Shown: positions 22,425 to 34,073, counted from the stretch's first letter. The stretch: DNA of 64,000 bases from Adiantum capillus-veneris (GCA_014529385.2 CM043948.1:75982291-76046290), one strand, 5' to 3'. Notes: generated from the letters alone by a model not told the origin. Made by a program: numbers and translations.

Positions 22425-24473
22425 TGTCAAGAAATTTGCGGTCTTGCCAGGAAAGCACCGGGCTTATGGCTGTGAGAGTTTGTGAGAGAACTCAACAAAA
22501 ACTATATGAAGGAGTTAAACCATAGATGCCATGAAGACTAGGGTTTGGAAAGAAGTGCAATCAAAGAAGACCCACTCTTTCTCTCTTGCACTCACACACA
22601 CAAAGAAAGAACACAAAAGAGAATGTCAAAACCACACAATGATGAAAACATCAAGGCTATGGTCATATCGTATCATGGGTAATATGAAAGGGTTAATAAA
22701 TAAGTTAATGGCATTCAATCTTGGCTGACCGAATAGGCTACGAATTGTTCTTTGGAATTGTAGTTTTGTGCTTACCATAATATATATATTTTGTCTAGTG
22801 ATTGGGATTAATTGTGTGTACAAATCCTCTTGGTTCATAGCAAGATAACTACGCTTACGTCAAAAAAAAAGTTATAGTCTATGAGAGGTAGTATGATGGG
22901 ATCCGGTGATAGAAGTATTTCATTGAGCCTTTCTGGGCCAAAGAGAAACACTATAAGTTCTTGAAAGTGTATTTTACGGCTAATCCATACGTTAATTCTA
23001 ATAGATCGTACAGAGTGAAAGCGATAGAAATTATCATCATGTGGATTATTCATCTAGGATAACTTTAGTATGTGAAAAATGTTGATATGAGAGAAGAGAA
23101 GGGAAGAGAAGAGAAGAGAAGAGAGTTTCCCTCCCAAGCCCTATTCTTGCCCGTAGGCAATAAGGATACTACGGGGAGAGATGTACCTGTAGCAAGGAGA
23201 ACCTAAAATTTGTAGAGAGGATGAATTACTAAGAGTGAGAGAGATAGGTTTGGTTAAGGAGATGAGATTAGAGACATATATATATATATATATGTTGGAT
23301 TAGAGGTGAAAAAGAAAACAACAAGAAATCAAGAAAACATCAATGTAGAACACATCTTACTTGTCAAACCCTTCGGCACCATTATTTATGGAGAGAGAAG
23401 AAGAGGGAAGAATTCAACTTTGATTGATACACCAAATCCAAGACCTTCTTAGATTAAAGTTGATCTTCCAAGGATAGCTTACAAGGATGGCTAGTCTTCC
23501 TTTAGGAGAAAGTGTAGGCTTAAGCTTATGTTAATGGCTAAGTACAATTAAGCATTACTACTCACTCCCTAATGAATTCCTCTCATCAATGGCTTGAATG
23601 CTTGAGTGGTTTTCAACGAAGAAGAGGTCCCCTTTTATAGGTGAAGGGAACCCACAAGGGTTTACACAAGAAGAGAAGAGCCAGTGTGAACAAAAACTTG
23701 AAAAGTTGGAAATGAGCTGTCCCTACATGATGTGGGCAGACTGGGGTCCAATATTTTGATCATATCTCCTCAACCGTGGCTCCAAATAAAAAGGTAAAAA
23801 TATGGGCAGAAACTTCAGCTCATTGCCTACGACTTCCTTTTTATATGCATTTTCCAATTCGGATTGGAACCTTGTGTAAAAAAAAATCATCAAAATAGGG
23901 TCAATTTCTGGCAGCAAAAGTCTTCCTGTGGTCCCTTTAGCCTAGACTTTCATTTGATTCCAAAGGACACCTCAGGCCATATGAAAGCATGACATTGCTC
24001 CTTGACAAAGTTTTGTAATCATATTTGCAATAATGCATTAAAATAAGTGTATCTTTGAAATCATGCCACCTAGTGTCCCACTAGGATTTGATTCCCCCCT
24101 AGTAGCTATTTAAAAAGGAATATAAGAAAAATATGAAAAATACATAGAATATATATATATATTGGATTTTACCCTAGATATAGGATCTAGCTAAGGTGTG
24201 AGATGATAATGAGATAGTAGAAATAAAGAATCAATGCTTTTTGGCCCCAAGTTAAAGAGGCGGAGCTATTGACGCTTTTCCCATAGTATTTTCTGATGGT
24301 AAAGTAAGAAAAGGTTACCCCTGAGATAAATAATAGGATGAGATAGAAAGCATATTATTATACTTAAATATGTATATGTACATTATAGGAAATATAACTA
24401 ATAATGTATCTAAAGAGTTACAAGATAAATCATGTAGCATGCGTTCCCACTATGTACGTGTCATAGCACGACA
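22425..24473 (-). repeat. Gypsy-1 3' LTR (2049 bp)
   Basis: Aligns with 30482-32528. The first 170 or so aligned bases show three substitutions and one dinucleotide difference. It includes (AT)n near 23277 and 24151. One difference is a short stretch before the 23277 AT repeat that the other LTR lacks. LTRs near 2 kb are long compared with the copia-1 and R1 LTRs here. Confidence 0.93.
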
Positions 24474-24485
24474 TCCACCCCCTCT
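24474..24485 (-). promoter_or_regulatory. Polypurine tract of gypsy-1
   Basis: On the element strand AGAGGGGGTGGA lies directly before the 3' LTR start TGTCGTGC. In LTR elements this is the primer for plus-strand DNA synthesis. Confidence 0.8.
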
Positions 24486-24531
24486 AAACCTGCACATCCT
24501 CCGGTATGTGCCACATTATTTCTTTGTAAGA

Positions 24532-25887
24532 TCAGCCCTCTTGTACATCTTCCTTGCTTTCTTCTTCACTGGATGATTCCAAAGCTTCATCTTCACTTTG
24601 ATATTTACCTGTGGTTTGCTCTTCTTCCTCATCAACATCTTCTGGATCATTGTCTCCTCTTCTCTTAAACATTTTGATCCTTTTTCCAGCAATGGGAATC
24701 TTTACTTCTGTACCATCTAGTTCAGACAAGCCGTAAGTAGCATTTTCATGCACATGCTTTACAACATACGGTCCAAACCATCTTTTTGAAAACTTATGCA
24801 TGACTGTGTGTTGGTTATCAAGGCTACTATCATATACTAAAACCCAGTCACCTTTGTCAATTGCTTTGCTCCTGAGCCGATGTCGCTTATCATAGTCCTT
24901 GTTTTTCAGCCTTGCATTTTTGAGTCGTTCTTTTGCAGCCTCAATGTCTCCAGGTCTTCTCTCTAGCTGCCTTATACGCAGTGCAAGGAGATCTTCCCTG
25001 CTAAGCCCCTCTTGCCAAGGTAGTACATTCCATGTGGGAATTGTATCTTCAATCGGCATCACTGGATTTTGACCATACATTAGCTCCGCAGGCATGTAGC
25101 CAGTTACTGAGCTATGTGTTGTACGATCAGCCCATAAAGCATATGGTAACAATTTTGGCCACTCACCAACTCTTCCTTCGCAAGCCTTAGCCAAAGCTTT
25201 GATGATAGGAGGATGCCCTCTTTCACTCTTTTCATTGCCTTCAGGGTTGTAAGTTGTGGTAAGAGAAAGCTTGATTCCTAATCTGGTAAAGAACTCCCTT
25301 GCTTCCCCAGCATCCAACTCACCTCTATCTGTAGTGATCTTTCCCACACAACCATAACGGCAAATCACCTCATCAAGAAGGAATTTTCACACAGCTTCCG
25401 TGGTTTTAGCTCTTAATGCTCTTCCTTCAACCTGATTAGTTAGGTCCTCTCGTGCAAGAACCAAGTACCTCATCTGCCAGAGTCCTAAAGGCATTGTGAC
25501 TAGATCCACAACCCATTTATAGTGCATGGCTAGTGGATATGTAGGGTGCAATTCATCACGATGTCGAACATTTGAATACATTTGACAAGTTACACATGAC
25601 TCTACAAACTGAGATACATCTTTATACATACCCTTCCACCAGTATTTTTCTTTCAACTTAGAGAAGGTTGCCCACACACCCCTGTGTCCAGCCCATAGAC
25701 TCTCATGAAACTCTTGCATGAGCTTTACTTGAGTCTCTTTTTTACATATAACCCTTTGTGGTGTAGCACCCTTTTGTTTAGGATGCTTCCACAAGTAACC
25801 ATCTCTCAAAAAGTACCCATATGCTTTCCTGCGTATCCTCCTGAATTCTTGTTCAGACCAATCATCCTGTTTTGTTAGAGTACTCAA
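24532..25887 (-). pseudogene. Gypsy-1 integrase, one in-frame stop
   Basis: Two frames (25387-25887 and 24532-25368) are collinear, separated by a single in-frame TGA after TTEAV. Order: zinc domain with HHCC (GHRG...CVTCQM, about 25580-25690), core with VVDLVTMP (first D), TTDRGELDAG (second D) and NEKSERGH (E). Then PYALWADRTTHSSVTGYMP, WVLVYDSSLDNQH, a KRWFGPYVV and AGKRIKMF tail, and an acidic E/S-rich end. No chromodomain is seen. The catalytic residues are intact. Several of these strings are what I associate with basidiomycete gypsy elements. That comparison is from memory and no search was run. Confidence 0.88.
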
Positions 25888-26536
25888 GTAGCTTCCAATA
25901 GAAAGCCAATCACCTTCATAAAGATCTTCAAGAACAATTCAAGTGAATTAGTCATGCAGACACTGTTACCTTTGACATCAGAGATAGAATAGAACTTTGT
26001 GCCTACATCATCTCCCTCATCAATCATTTGTGACTCATCTTCATACCTTGCCCTTGATAGCATATGTGCCACTGTATTGTCTTTACCTGCAATGTGCTTA
26101 AACTCGGGATTTAAGGACTTAATGTAGGCAATCCACCGCAACATAGCATTGTCCGGCGTTGAGCAGCTTGTAATCATCCCAAGAAGTGGTAGAGAATTTG
26201 TTTCTACAACCACACATGCACCAATTAGGTACTCTTTCCCACTTTTCAAGGCTGTAACCATACCCCATAGCTCTCTCTTATTTGTGGATAGTTTCTTTGG
26301 CGAGCACTTAGTACCTTTGCTCCAAATCTTACCACATACCTGCGTCCTTCTTCGTCATCTTGCCCTATAGCCCATCCAATCCCTGTAGGACTGGTGTCTA
26401 CTGTCACAATTACTGGCCATTGACACTCATAGTCTACCTTTCTTAAAGTTGGTGCTAACTGGAGCAGCTCCTTTAGCTTTTTCATGGCTTTTACATGTGC
26501 TTCTATCCATTTAAACTTTTGATTCTTTCTAAGCAA
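25888..26536 (-). pseudogene. Gypsy-1 RNase H, frameshifted
   Basis: The frame 26246-26536 holds the start (KMKKLKELLQ.AP, VTVDTSPTGIGWAIG with the first catalytic D, RQRNYPQIRESYG with the E). It then shifts near 26260 to the frame ending 25884, which holds ...VETNSLPLLGM and HIAGKDNTVAHMLSR (the last D region). The arrangement is that of the usual gypsy reverse transcriptase-linked RNase H, which removes the RNA strand during cDNA synthesis. Confidence 0.8.
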
Positions 26537-27697
26537 CTAATAAAGAGGATCAGCTACATGTGCATAATGTGGAATCCAAATAACATAAAAGACACATGCT
26601 CCTAGAAACCTTCTAACCTCACTGATGCTAGTGCATGTTTCTTTCAGTCTTTGAATGGCATCTACCTTTGCTGGACAAGGTTTCCCACCATATGGCCCAC
26701 ACATGTGCCTCACAATGAGCACTTCACTGACACCAAACATAGAATTTTTTCCTAACAATGTAAGATTCACTTCTTCCAACCTAGACAAAATTTTATCACA
26801 ATCATTTATGTGATTTACCACAAATCTGCAACATCCCTTGAGATCCAAAGCTTCACCTTTGTCACTTTCTTCACATCCTTTGATAGGCAAATCATCAATG
26901 AAAGGCATTGTGATTTGAGGAATAAAGTCACGTAAGACCTTATTCATCCCATTCATCATATGTGCAACCGAGTTGGTTGCTCCCTGTGGCAAGGTACACA
27001 TCCTTATCAAACCCAAAGGTGTCCTCATGGTTGTCAAGTCTCTGCTTTCGATTGCAAGATGAAATTGATCATACCCTGAGTAGAGATCCCCCATTGAGTA
27101 GATTGCCCTCCCTCCAAACGCCTCTGCAAACTCATCCACAATTGGACCTATACCTACATTTCTAATTGTCACCTTGTTCACTGGTTGCATATCTTGGATG
27201 AAGCGTAGAGAACCATTCTTCTTTGGAACTGTGAACCACCTGTTTGAGTATGGATCACAAGAAGGCTCCAAGATTCCCATTTTGATTTTCTCATTCAGTA
27301 GCTCTACTAACTTTGGCAAATGAGCCTTTGGAACCGGAATAGGCCGCAGATTCCAAGGCACATGAGGTATTGTGAAAATTACCATAGGAGCTACAATAGA
27401 AGGATCAACACATCCTATCTCATGTGGCTCAAAGGCAAAAGCCTTACCATGCTTTGAAAGAATTTCTTTGAAGCACTTTGTCTCTTCCTGTGTTAGAAAC
27501 TCCTCACGACCAATCTGCAACTCTTGGAAAGACTCCTTTGTGAAGGTATGCCCAATCTTTTTAGGATTCCTCAAACTTGGTTGTAAAGAAGCCTGCTCAA
27601 TCTTTTCCCTATTTTTGGGTGGTAAGGGTGAAGCTACTGGTTTCACCTTCTTTACTAAACTCTTGTATTTAGTTTCAACATGGACTTCTGGCGCCAA
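26537..27697 (-). pseudogene. Gypsy-1 reverse transcriptase
   Basis: Frame of 386 codons, opening MAPEVHVETKYKSLVKKVKP. Conserved blocks in order: FTIPHVPWNLRPIPVPKA, NRWFTVPKKNGSLRFIQDMQ, YSMGDLYSGYDQFHLAIESR (first catalytic Asp, D of GDLYSGYDQ), RTPLGLIRMCTLPQGATNSV and the active site FIDDLPIKG, with both Asp present. The end has RRFLGACVFYVIWIPHYA. A stop (TAG at 26537-26539) then separates it from RNase H. The N-terminal part continues from 27675-27977 after a frameshift. The FIDDLPIKG box is unlike the common plant YVDDIL(I/V)YS. I recall it from fungal elements. Confidence 0.88.
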
Positions 27698-28161
27698 CTG
27701 TTTGGTTTTCTTTAAAGGCTTCTATTACTTGATACATTTCCATAGAGAAAACTTCCACAACTTCATTTTCAAGATGCAAACTAGACCCCATTATAGCATC
27801 AAGCTCACCCATAGTATCTACAAAAGAAACTTGTTCACACAGACCCAAAACATTTTTAGTAGGCTCTAGCAACCCACTCTTTTTCATGCCTATTTGTACA
27901 TTATGCACATATTGCCTCTCACATCTCTTCAGATCTTCAAGTTTTGTAAAACATACTGATCCATTCTTTGTTACCAAGGAGCTCGTTCAGAAAGTTTCAC
28001 CTATTTTTGGATCAGGCGAGACCCTTTTTCTTTCTGTACCACTGCAATCTCGCTTTACAATGGTACTTGGCCAAAACCCATCATTTCTCTATGATCATGA
28101 AACTCTTTGCTCACCTTTGGTAGAGGATGTTCTCTGAGGTTGTCACGATTTTTTTCATGGT
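27675..28161 (-). pseudogene. Gypsy-1 protease to reverse transcriptase linker
   Basis: The frame 27675-27977 reads MVTKNGSVCFTKLEDLKRCE...KNVLGLCEQVSFVDTMGELD, overlapping the start of the reverse transcriptase frame by 23 bases. Bases 27980-28160 have stops in every frame on this strand. It probably belonged to one polyprotein and has been broken by at least two frameshifts. Confidence 0.6.
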
Positions 28162-28695
28162 TTACACAAACTGTGAGAAATTGGACCGCTCGTTTACCTC
28201 TTTGCTACGTATCCTAGCATATGTTGAACCATCATCTATTACCTTTGTTTCCATTCGAACTCCCACAATGTAGGGTTGTCCAAGGATGAGATGATATGAA
28301 GATGTATCCTGTACAAAGAAGTTTTGGTCAATCTTTACATCACCTATTGTCACCTTCACACCTGGACATGCTGCATGCAATTCACCGGATGAATTGTTTG
28401 CCACTTTTACCATCCAGCCATGATTTGTGTCCATCGGCCATTTGCACTTATTGTAGAGACTCTTTGACATTATGTTTATTTCTGAACCATGGTCAATCAA
28501 GGCAACAAATGGCTCTTCAAGATCACCTACCTTGGCCAAAGTTTCTGTAGTAGCCCTTGCCCAATGACTTCGTGAATAGTAACTCCTAGGAATATCTTCA
28601 ACTTCTTCATCATCATTTGAGAAATGCACTTGCTTCACTCTCCCACTAGATTTGTAGCATTCTACCACAGCTCCATCATTCTCCTTATTTTGCAA
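28162..28695 (-). pseudogene. Gypsy-1 aspartic protease domain
   Basis: Frame of 177 codons. FVALIDHGSEINIMSKSLY contains the catalytic Asp in D-H-G-S, in place of the usual D-T/S-G. Downstream, HLILGQPYI matches the conserved ILG.P(W/Y) flap-region element of retroviral-type proteases. An acidic stretch (DDEEVEDIPRSYYSRSHWARATTETL) precedes the domain. It would cut the polyprotein during particle maturation. Confidence 0.8.
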
Positions 28696-29172
28696 TTACA
28701 TCCCTTGTGTCTTCGAGGTTTCCCCTTCAACCTGTGGACGAGAAACTTCAGCAAGGGTTTGCCTCTTCCTCTTGATGATGTCAATGATCTCCTCATGGAA
28801 TTCACGCTTTGCAATGCCAAGAACTTCTCCCAAAGTAAACTCAATCTTGCTATTCAAGATCCTTTCCTCCAAGACTTTCTACAAATCTGTAGCAACCTCA
28901 ATATCAGATTGTAGTTTATAAGTTGGGCCTTTTATCTTACCTTTTGTTGGCTCTTTCTTCTTTCCTGTTGTAGACTCCTCCATGAGTACTTCAGGTGGAG
29001 ACGCTCCTTGTGTCGGGGTTGTTTGGGAAGTCATTGAGTCACTTCTTCCCCCACTTCTAGAAGCTCTTTTTGATGGTCCTTCATCAGCATTCTCACGTCT
29101 GCGCTTCTTTTCTACAATTGCCTCATTTTGTTGGAATTTTGTAATGTAGGCATGCACTGACAATGAGTCCAC
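28696..29172 (-). pseudogene. Gypsy-1 Gag-Pol spacer (basic, Ser/Thr-rich)
   Basis: The frame 28879-29172 begins MDSLSVHAYITKFQQNEAIV, then KKRRRENADEGPSKRASRSGG. After a stop near 28878 it continues in frame as VLEERILNSKIEFTLGEVLGIAKREF. The (L/I)..I.FTLGE(V/L)LGI segment before the protease is, as I recall, also found in fungal gypsy polyproteins, which supports the assignment of this element. Confidence 0.6.
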
Positions 29173-29181
29173 TGGATCATT

Positions 29182-30428
29182 CTATCCTGTTTTTAGACGT
29201 ATGCAATCACCTGCTTCATTTAGAATCTCTTTTGTAAGCTTTCCCTTTTTAGCTAATTGCATGACATTTGGCCAAATTTGACCATGATGGTCACTCACCT
29301 CTTCATCACAAAAATGCTCAATTTTTACTCCATAAGTAGCTGCCTTAACTGAAGAGGTGGCATGCTTAGTTGCCATATCTTCAACTAAGGTTTGCATTCC
29401 CCCCTTCCCAAAGTTAGTTCTCAAGGATAGACCTGTCTCTCTTAAGTGGATTTTACCATCCTTAAAAAAGAAAACATCTTTTGACAAAGCATAACTAAAA
29501 TCACCACAATCCCTTCTTACATGGTCTGTACTATCACACCAAATACATTTATTAACAAACCCTTCTTTGGGCTGTTGTCTTTGCCTAGGAAATGGCCCTG
29601 ATGGTTGGCGTTTTTCTTCAAGCTTTGCAAGCTTCACCTTCAAGTCACGCATTCCCTTCACAAGCTCATCTAGCATGGACTCATCAAACTTAGGAGCGAT
29701 AAACGTAGGCTTTACCATTTTGTCAGAAGTTGAGGTGGAAGGACTTGTAGTGTTTACTACCATCTTGTCCCTTCTTCTTTGTCGTTTTCCAAGTAGTGAG
29801 ACAACACCTTCAACCTCATTCCAGTTGGTCTTTAGTCCTTGCTCAGCATCTTTATCTTCAAGAAGAAGCTCCAAATTTTCTTGAAACTCTTTACCTGCAG
29901 CTTGTAAGAAAAGATCTGTCTTCTCTGCATCTAGTGTGGCCCTTTCTGTCCTGGTGAGTTGTGCATAGCGCCACTCAAATTCCCTAAGTAGCTCTGTTAT
30001 TAATAGTCCTTGCTTGGCTTGATCGCCCTTTCTAAGAATGTCCTTTTGGTAACTCTCTCAGAGTCCTCCATGAAATATTCCTCCTTTAAAGCTACTTTGA
30101 GTTCTTCTCAATTTCTCCCATGCCCATCTTTAATTGCCCTAACATGCTCCCTAATTTCCGGAGCAACAACTAGCTCAAAGCTTTGAATCATCTCACCTTC
30201 TGACACGCGATGCAGCTCCATCTCCTTCACATACTCGCGTAAGTACTTGGTTACATCTTTGCCATTGAATTGATCGATTCTGTTGACGACCGCTTATATG
30301 GCCTTCATTGCAGAAATCTCTCTTCTTTCAGTGGCATGTTGTTGTTGCATGAACATTGCAAATGCTTGAAACATTTGCATTGTTGCTGGGTCAAAATGCA
30401 TACCCTGTTGCTCAACATGATCATCCAT
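29182..30428 (-). pseudogene. Gypsy-1 Gag, two early stops
   Basis: Starts MDDHVEQQGMHFDPATMQMF at 30428. TAA at 30294-30296 interrupts codon 45, and TGA at 30108-30110 falls at codon 107. Between these, NRIDQFNGKDVTKYLREYV and SFELVVAPEIREHVRAI resemble a capsid domain. The downstream frame 29182-29874 holds LDELVKGMRDLKVKLAKLEEK and one zinc knuckle, CIWCDSTDHVRRDC (C-x2-C-x4-H-x4-C). Bases between about 29880 and 30060 carry stops and probably frameshifts. Confidence 0.7.
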
Positions 30429-30454
30429 GGTTACCCACAAATTCTCACCCTGGC

Positions 30455-30474
30455 AGTTTCACGTCGGGTTCACC
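30455..30474 (-). promoter_or_regulatory. Candidate primer-binding site of gypsy-1
   Basis: On the element strand TGGTGAACCCGACGTGAAAC lies seven bases after the 5' LTR end. It starts TGG, as needed to pair with a tRNA 3' CCA end. The tRNA is not assigned. Confidence 0.55.
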
Positions 30475-30481
30475 AAAAATA

Positions 30482-32187
30482 TGTCGAGAAATTTGCGGTC
30501 TTGCCAGGAAATCACCGGGCTTATGGCTGTGAGAGTTTGTGAGAGAACTCAACAAAAACTATATGAAGGAGTTAAACCATAGAGGCCATGAAGACTAGGG
30601 TTTGGAAAGAAGTGCAATCAAAGAAGACCCACTCTTTCTCTCTTGCACTCACACACACACAAAGAAAGAACACAAAAGAGAATGTCAAAACAACACAAAG
30701 ATAAAAACATCAAGGCTATGGTCATATCGTATCATGGGTAATATGAAAGGGTTAATAGATGAGTTAATGGCATTCGATCTTGGCTGACCGAATAGGCTAC
30801 GAATTGTTCTTTGGAATTGTAGTTTTATGCTTACCATAATATATATATTTTGTCTAGTGTGATTGGGATTAATTGTGTGTACAAATCCTCTTGGTTCAAA
30901 GCAAGATAACTACGCTTACGTCAAAAGAAAAGTTATAGTCTATGAGAGATAGTATGATGGGATCCGGTGATAGAAGTATTTCATTGAGCCTTTCTGAGCC
31001 AAAGAGAAACACTATACATTGTTGAAATTGTATTTTACGGCTAATCCATACGTTAATTCTAATAGATCGTACAGAGTGAAAGCGATAGAAATTATCATCA
31101 TGTGGATTATTCATCTAGGATAACTCTAGTATGTGAAAAATGTTGAGATGAGAGAAGAGAAGGGATGAGAAGAGAAGAGAAGAGAGTTTCTCTCCCAAGC
31201 CCTATTCTTGCTCGTATCCAATAAGGATACTACGGGGAGAGGTGTACCTGTAGCAAGGAGAACCTAAAATTTGTAGAGAGGATGAATTACTAAGAGTGAG
31301 AGAGATAGGTTTGGTTAAGGAAATATATATATATATGTTGCATTAGAGATGAAAAAGAAAACAACAAGAAATCAAGAAAACATCAATGTAGAACACATCT
31401 TACTTGTCAAACCCTTCGGCACCATTATTGATGGAGAGAGAAGAAGAGGGAAGAATTCAACTTTGATTGAGACGCCAAATCCAAGACCTTCTTCGATTAA
31501 AGTTGATCTTCCAAGGATAGCTTACTAGGATGGCTAGTCTTCCTCTAGGAGAAAGTGTAGGCTTAAGCTTATGTTAATGGCTAAGTACAATTAAGCATTA
31601 CTACTCACTCCCTAATGAATTCCTCTCATCAATGGCTTGAATGCTTGAGTGGTTTTCAACGAAGAAGAGGTCCCCTTTTATAGGTGAAGGGAACCCACAA
31701 GGGTTTACACAAGAAGAGAAGAGCCAGTGTGAACAAAAACTTGAAAAGTTGGAAATGAGTTGTCCCTGCATGATGTGGGAAGACTGGGGTCCAGTATTTT
31801 GATCATATCTCCTCAACCGTGGCTCCAAATAAAAAGGTAAAAATATGGGCAGAAACTTCAGCTCATTGCCTACGACTTCCTTTTTATATGCATTTTCCAA
31901 TTCGGATTTGAACCTTGTGTAAAAAAAATCATCAAAATAGGGTCCATTTCTGGCAGCAAAAGTCTTCTTGTGGTCCCCTTAGCCTAGACTTTCATTTGAT
32001 TCCAAAGGACACCTCAGGCCATATGAAAGCATGACATTTCTCCTTGACAAAGTTTTGTAATCATGCTTGCTATAATCATTAAAATAAGTGTATCTTTGAA
32101 ATCATGCCACCTAATGTCCCACTAGGATTTGATTCCCCCCTAATAACTATTTAAAAAGAAATATAAGAAAAATATCAAAAATACATA

Positions 32188-32225
<38 letters not shown>

Positions 32226-32528
32226 GTTTACCCTAAATATAGGATCTAGCTAAGGTGTGAGATGATAATGAGATAGTAGAAATAAAGAATCAATGCTTTC
32301 TTTCCCCAAGTTAAAGAGGCGGAGCTATTGACGCTTTTCCCATAGTATTTTCTGATGGTAAAGTAAGAATAGGTTACCCCTGAGATTAATAATAGGATGA
32401 GATAGAAAGCATATTATTATACTTAAATATGTATATATACATTATAGGAAATGTAACTATGTATCTAAATAGTTACAAGATAAATCTTGTAGCATGCGTT
32501 CCCACTATGTACATGTCACAGCACGACA
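30482..32528 (-). repeat. Gypsy-1 5' LTR (2047 bp)
   Basis: Partner of 22425-24473. It contains a longer (AT)n run at 32192-32220. Short frames such as 30896-31114 recur in both LTRs (22835-23053) and are not genes of their own. Confidence 0.93.
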
Positions 32529-33200
32529 AAGTCGTTCTTGACATTGAGAGTATTCAATTAAAGACATGCAGGCTTGGTCGAAATTGAGACCATGTTTATT
32601 AGAAAGAATGGTTACAATGTTATCATAAGAAGAGTCCTTCACCGTGTGAAGGAGAAGTGTAATCAGTTGTTTTTATGGAACAAGATCACCGGCACCACCA
32701 GCAAGTTGATTAATAATGGATCTGAGAGACTCAATTTATCCCATCATGGCAGTACCAACTTCATATTGTAACTTGTTAAGCAAACCTCTCAACTAAAGTA
32801 TTTCTGTAACAAATTTCTTCTCAAAGTTTGCAATAAGGTACTTCCATACGTCGTGGAAAGTAGGTAGTTGATACACATCAAGCAAAAGAGAATCAGTAAG
32901 AGCAAAAAGAATATACCGACGAGCTGCTTTATCACGTCGTTGCCAATCCATATATGCAGCATGCCAATCTTCAAATACAGGTCCTTCAGTGATAAGCACT
33001 TTGTCATGATCCGTATCAACAGGTTGAGGTTGAGGTGGACATACACGATTTCCAAGGACAAAATCAGAGAGTTCGTCATTTTTAAGAATTAACAACATCT
33101 TTGCTTTCTAACCTAGAAATCCTTGGCCTTGGAAAGGAGGATAGAATGCTGGCCAGAAGGAAAACCATTGACGAGAATACTCATAGCCATGTCTAGTTGT
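32529..33200 (-). pseudogene. Copia-1 Gag N-terminal part, block B
   Basis: Other half of the gag split by gypsy-1. The frame 32793-33098 reads MLLILKNDELSDFVLGN and then ITEGPVFEDWHAAYMDWQRRDKAARRYIL and FHDVWKYLIANFEKKF, a UBN2-like capsid. The likely first codon is near 33193 (MAMSILVNGFPSG) in another frame, so there is at least one frameshift. Matches block C 46190-46815. Confidence 0.8.
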
Positions 33201-33562
33201 GAGAAGATGTATAAGATAAGATCACAGAAACTGCACACCATATATGGTGAAGGTTGCAATTGAGGACGAGAGAAATATGACTTTTGAGTAGAATACCCCC
33301 AAAAATTGAGACGAAGTTGAGGGTGTCAAAAGACAAATCAACAAGAAAACATAATCAACGATTCATTATATCGATTAGCAATAGACACCACACAAATCAC
33401 TAATCATATTCTTTTTAACGCAAAACAATCACAATTAATAAGAATCAATCCTCAAAAATACGATTTGTAGCAATTCTGAATCTTACATGCTAATCACATA
33501 CACATACTTTGTTTTGTCACCATGAATTGAATCGTAACGTGATCGTTATCGCTCTAATCTCA
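33201..33562 (-). other. Copia-1 leader between 5' LTR and Gag, block B
   Basis: Non-coding leader matching 46816-47170 in block C. The primer-binding region next to the LTR reads TGAGATTAGAGCG here. The block C form TGGTATTAGAGCG is one base away from the initiator-tRNA-Met type TGGTATCAGAGC. Confidence 0.75.
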
Positions 33563-33704
33563 TGTTGAGATGTAGAGAGAAAGAGAGAGACGAGACAAGA
33601 GACACACCATGTACGCTCCCAAAAACTGATTCATATTAAGGACAAGATACAAATATATAGGTGAGACCAAGTTTGAGTAGAGTGAGCCATATATAGCTCC
33701 AACA
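33563..33704 (-). repeat. Copia-1 5' LTR, block B (142 bp)
   Basis: Plus strand TGTTGAGATGTAGAG to CTCCAACA. The TGTTG/CAACA ends are intact on this side. GCCTC follows (33705-33709), the second copy of the GCCCC target duplication with one change. Confidence 0.92.
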
Positions 33705-33709
33705 GCCTC

Positions 33710-33928
33710 AAAGGGCAAGTGCAACCAAAGAGCACTTTGATGAGGGCATCCGCTTCTCCCCATGCTACAGTGACAAACCCTACTCAACTTTCCCTTGTGA
33801 ACTCAGCGAGGCCACCAGTGAGCGGTTGCACACAGCTCGACTTTGCTACACTACTCCCCGGATGAGCCCCCCTTCCCACGGTCTTCTTCTCCAACATCGC
33901 CTCTATAGGGGCTGTGTCCCATCACCCA

Positions 33929-33991
<63 letters not shown>

Positions 33992-34073
33992 TCATGCAAC
34001 CATGCATGCAAAAGACATGCAAGGCTCCCTCCTCCTCCATGGCTCCTCCCTCCCCCCTGAGCTCTGATACTAG
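33710..34073 (-). mobile_element. R1 copy B leader with (GA)n tract
   Basis: This is the piece of R1 lying between its 5' LTR and the copia-1 insertion. It carries a GA microsatellite (33932-33988) and, next to the LTR, the complement of TAGTATCAGAGCTC (34060-34073). That is one base from the TGGTATCAGAGC primer site, so R1 probably primes with initiator tRNA-Met. Matches 47317-47696 and 35950-36203. Confidence 0.8.

Larger units (their letters stand above)
22425..32528 (-). mobile_element. Gypsy-1, 10.1 kb Ty3/gypsy element, near full length
   Basis: Long LTRs at 22425-24473 and 30482-32528 flank a - strand gag, protease, reverse transcriptase, RNase H and integrase. Both ends are TGTC/GACA. 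A purine tract AGAGGGGGTGGA precedes the 3' LTR and a primer-binding-like site follows the 5' LTR. It splits copia-1: removing it rejoins GCATTAC to TTCTTGACATTG, as seen uninterrupted in block C near 46170. The flanks ACGT and AAGT may be a 4 bp target duplication with one change. Several stops and frameshifts interrupt the polyprotein. Confidence 0.93.
18747..33704 (-). mobile_element. Copia-1, block B copy, split by gypsy-1
   Basis: Ty1/copia element on the - strand with short LTRs at 33563-33704 (5') and 18747-18887 (3'). It is flanked by GCCCC (18742-18746) and GCCTC (33705-33709), a 5 bp target duplication with one change. Reading - strand, the order is gag, protease, integrase, reverse transcriptase, RNase H. 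The gag is cut at 22424/32529 by the 10.1 kb gypsy-1. Without that insert the element would be about 4.85 kb. All domains carry stops or frameshifts. Confidence 0.9.

Noticed and set aside
22835-23053. 72-codon frame repeated at 30896-31114
   Set aside because: Both copies lie inside the gypsy-1 LTRs. Repetition is due to the LTR pair, not to a gene family.
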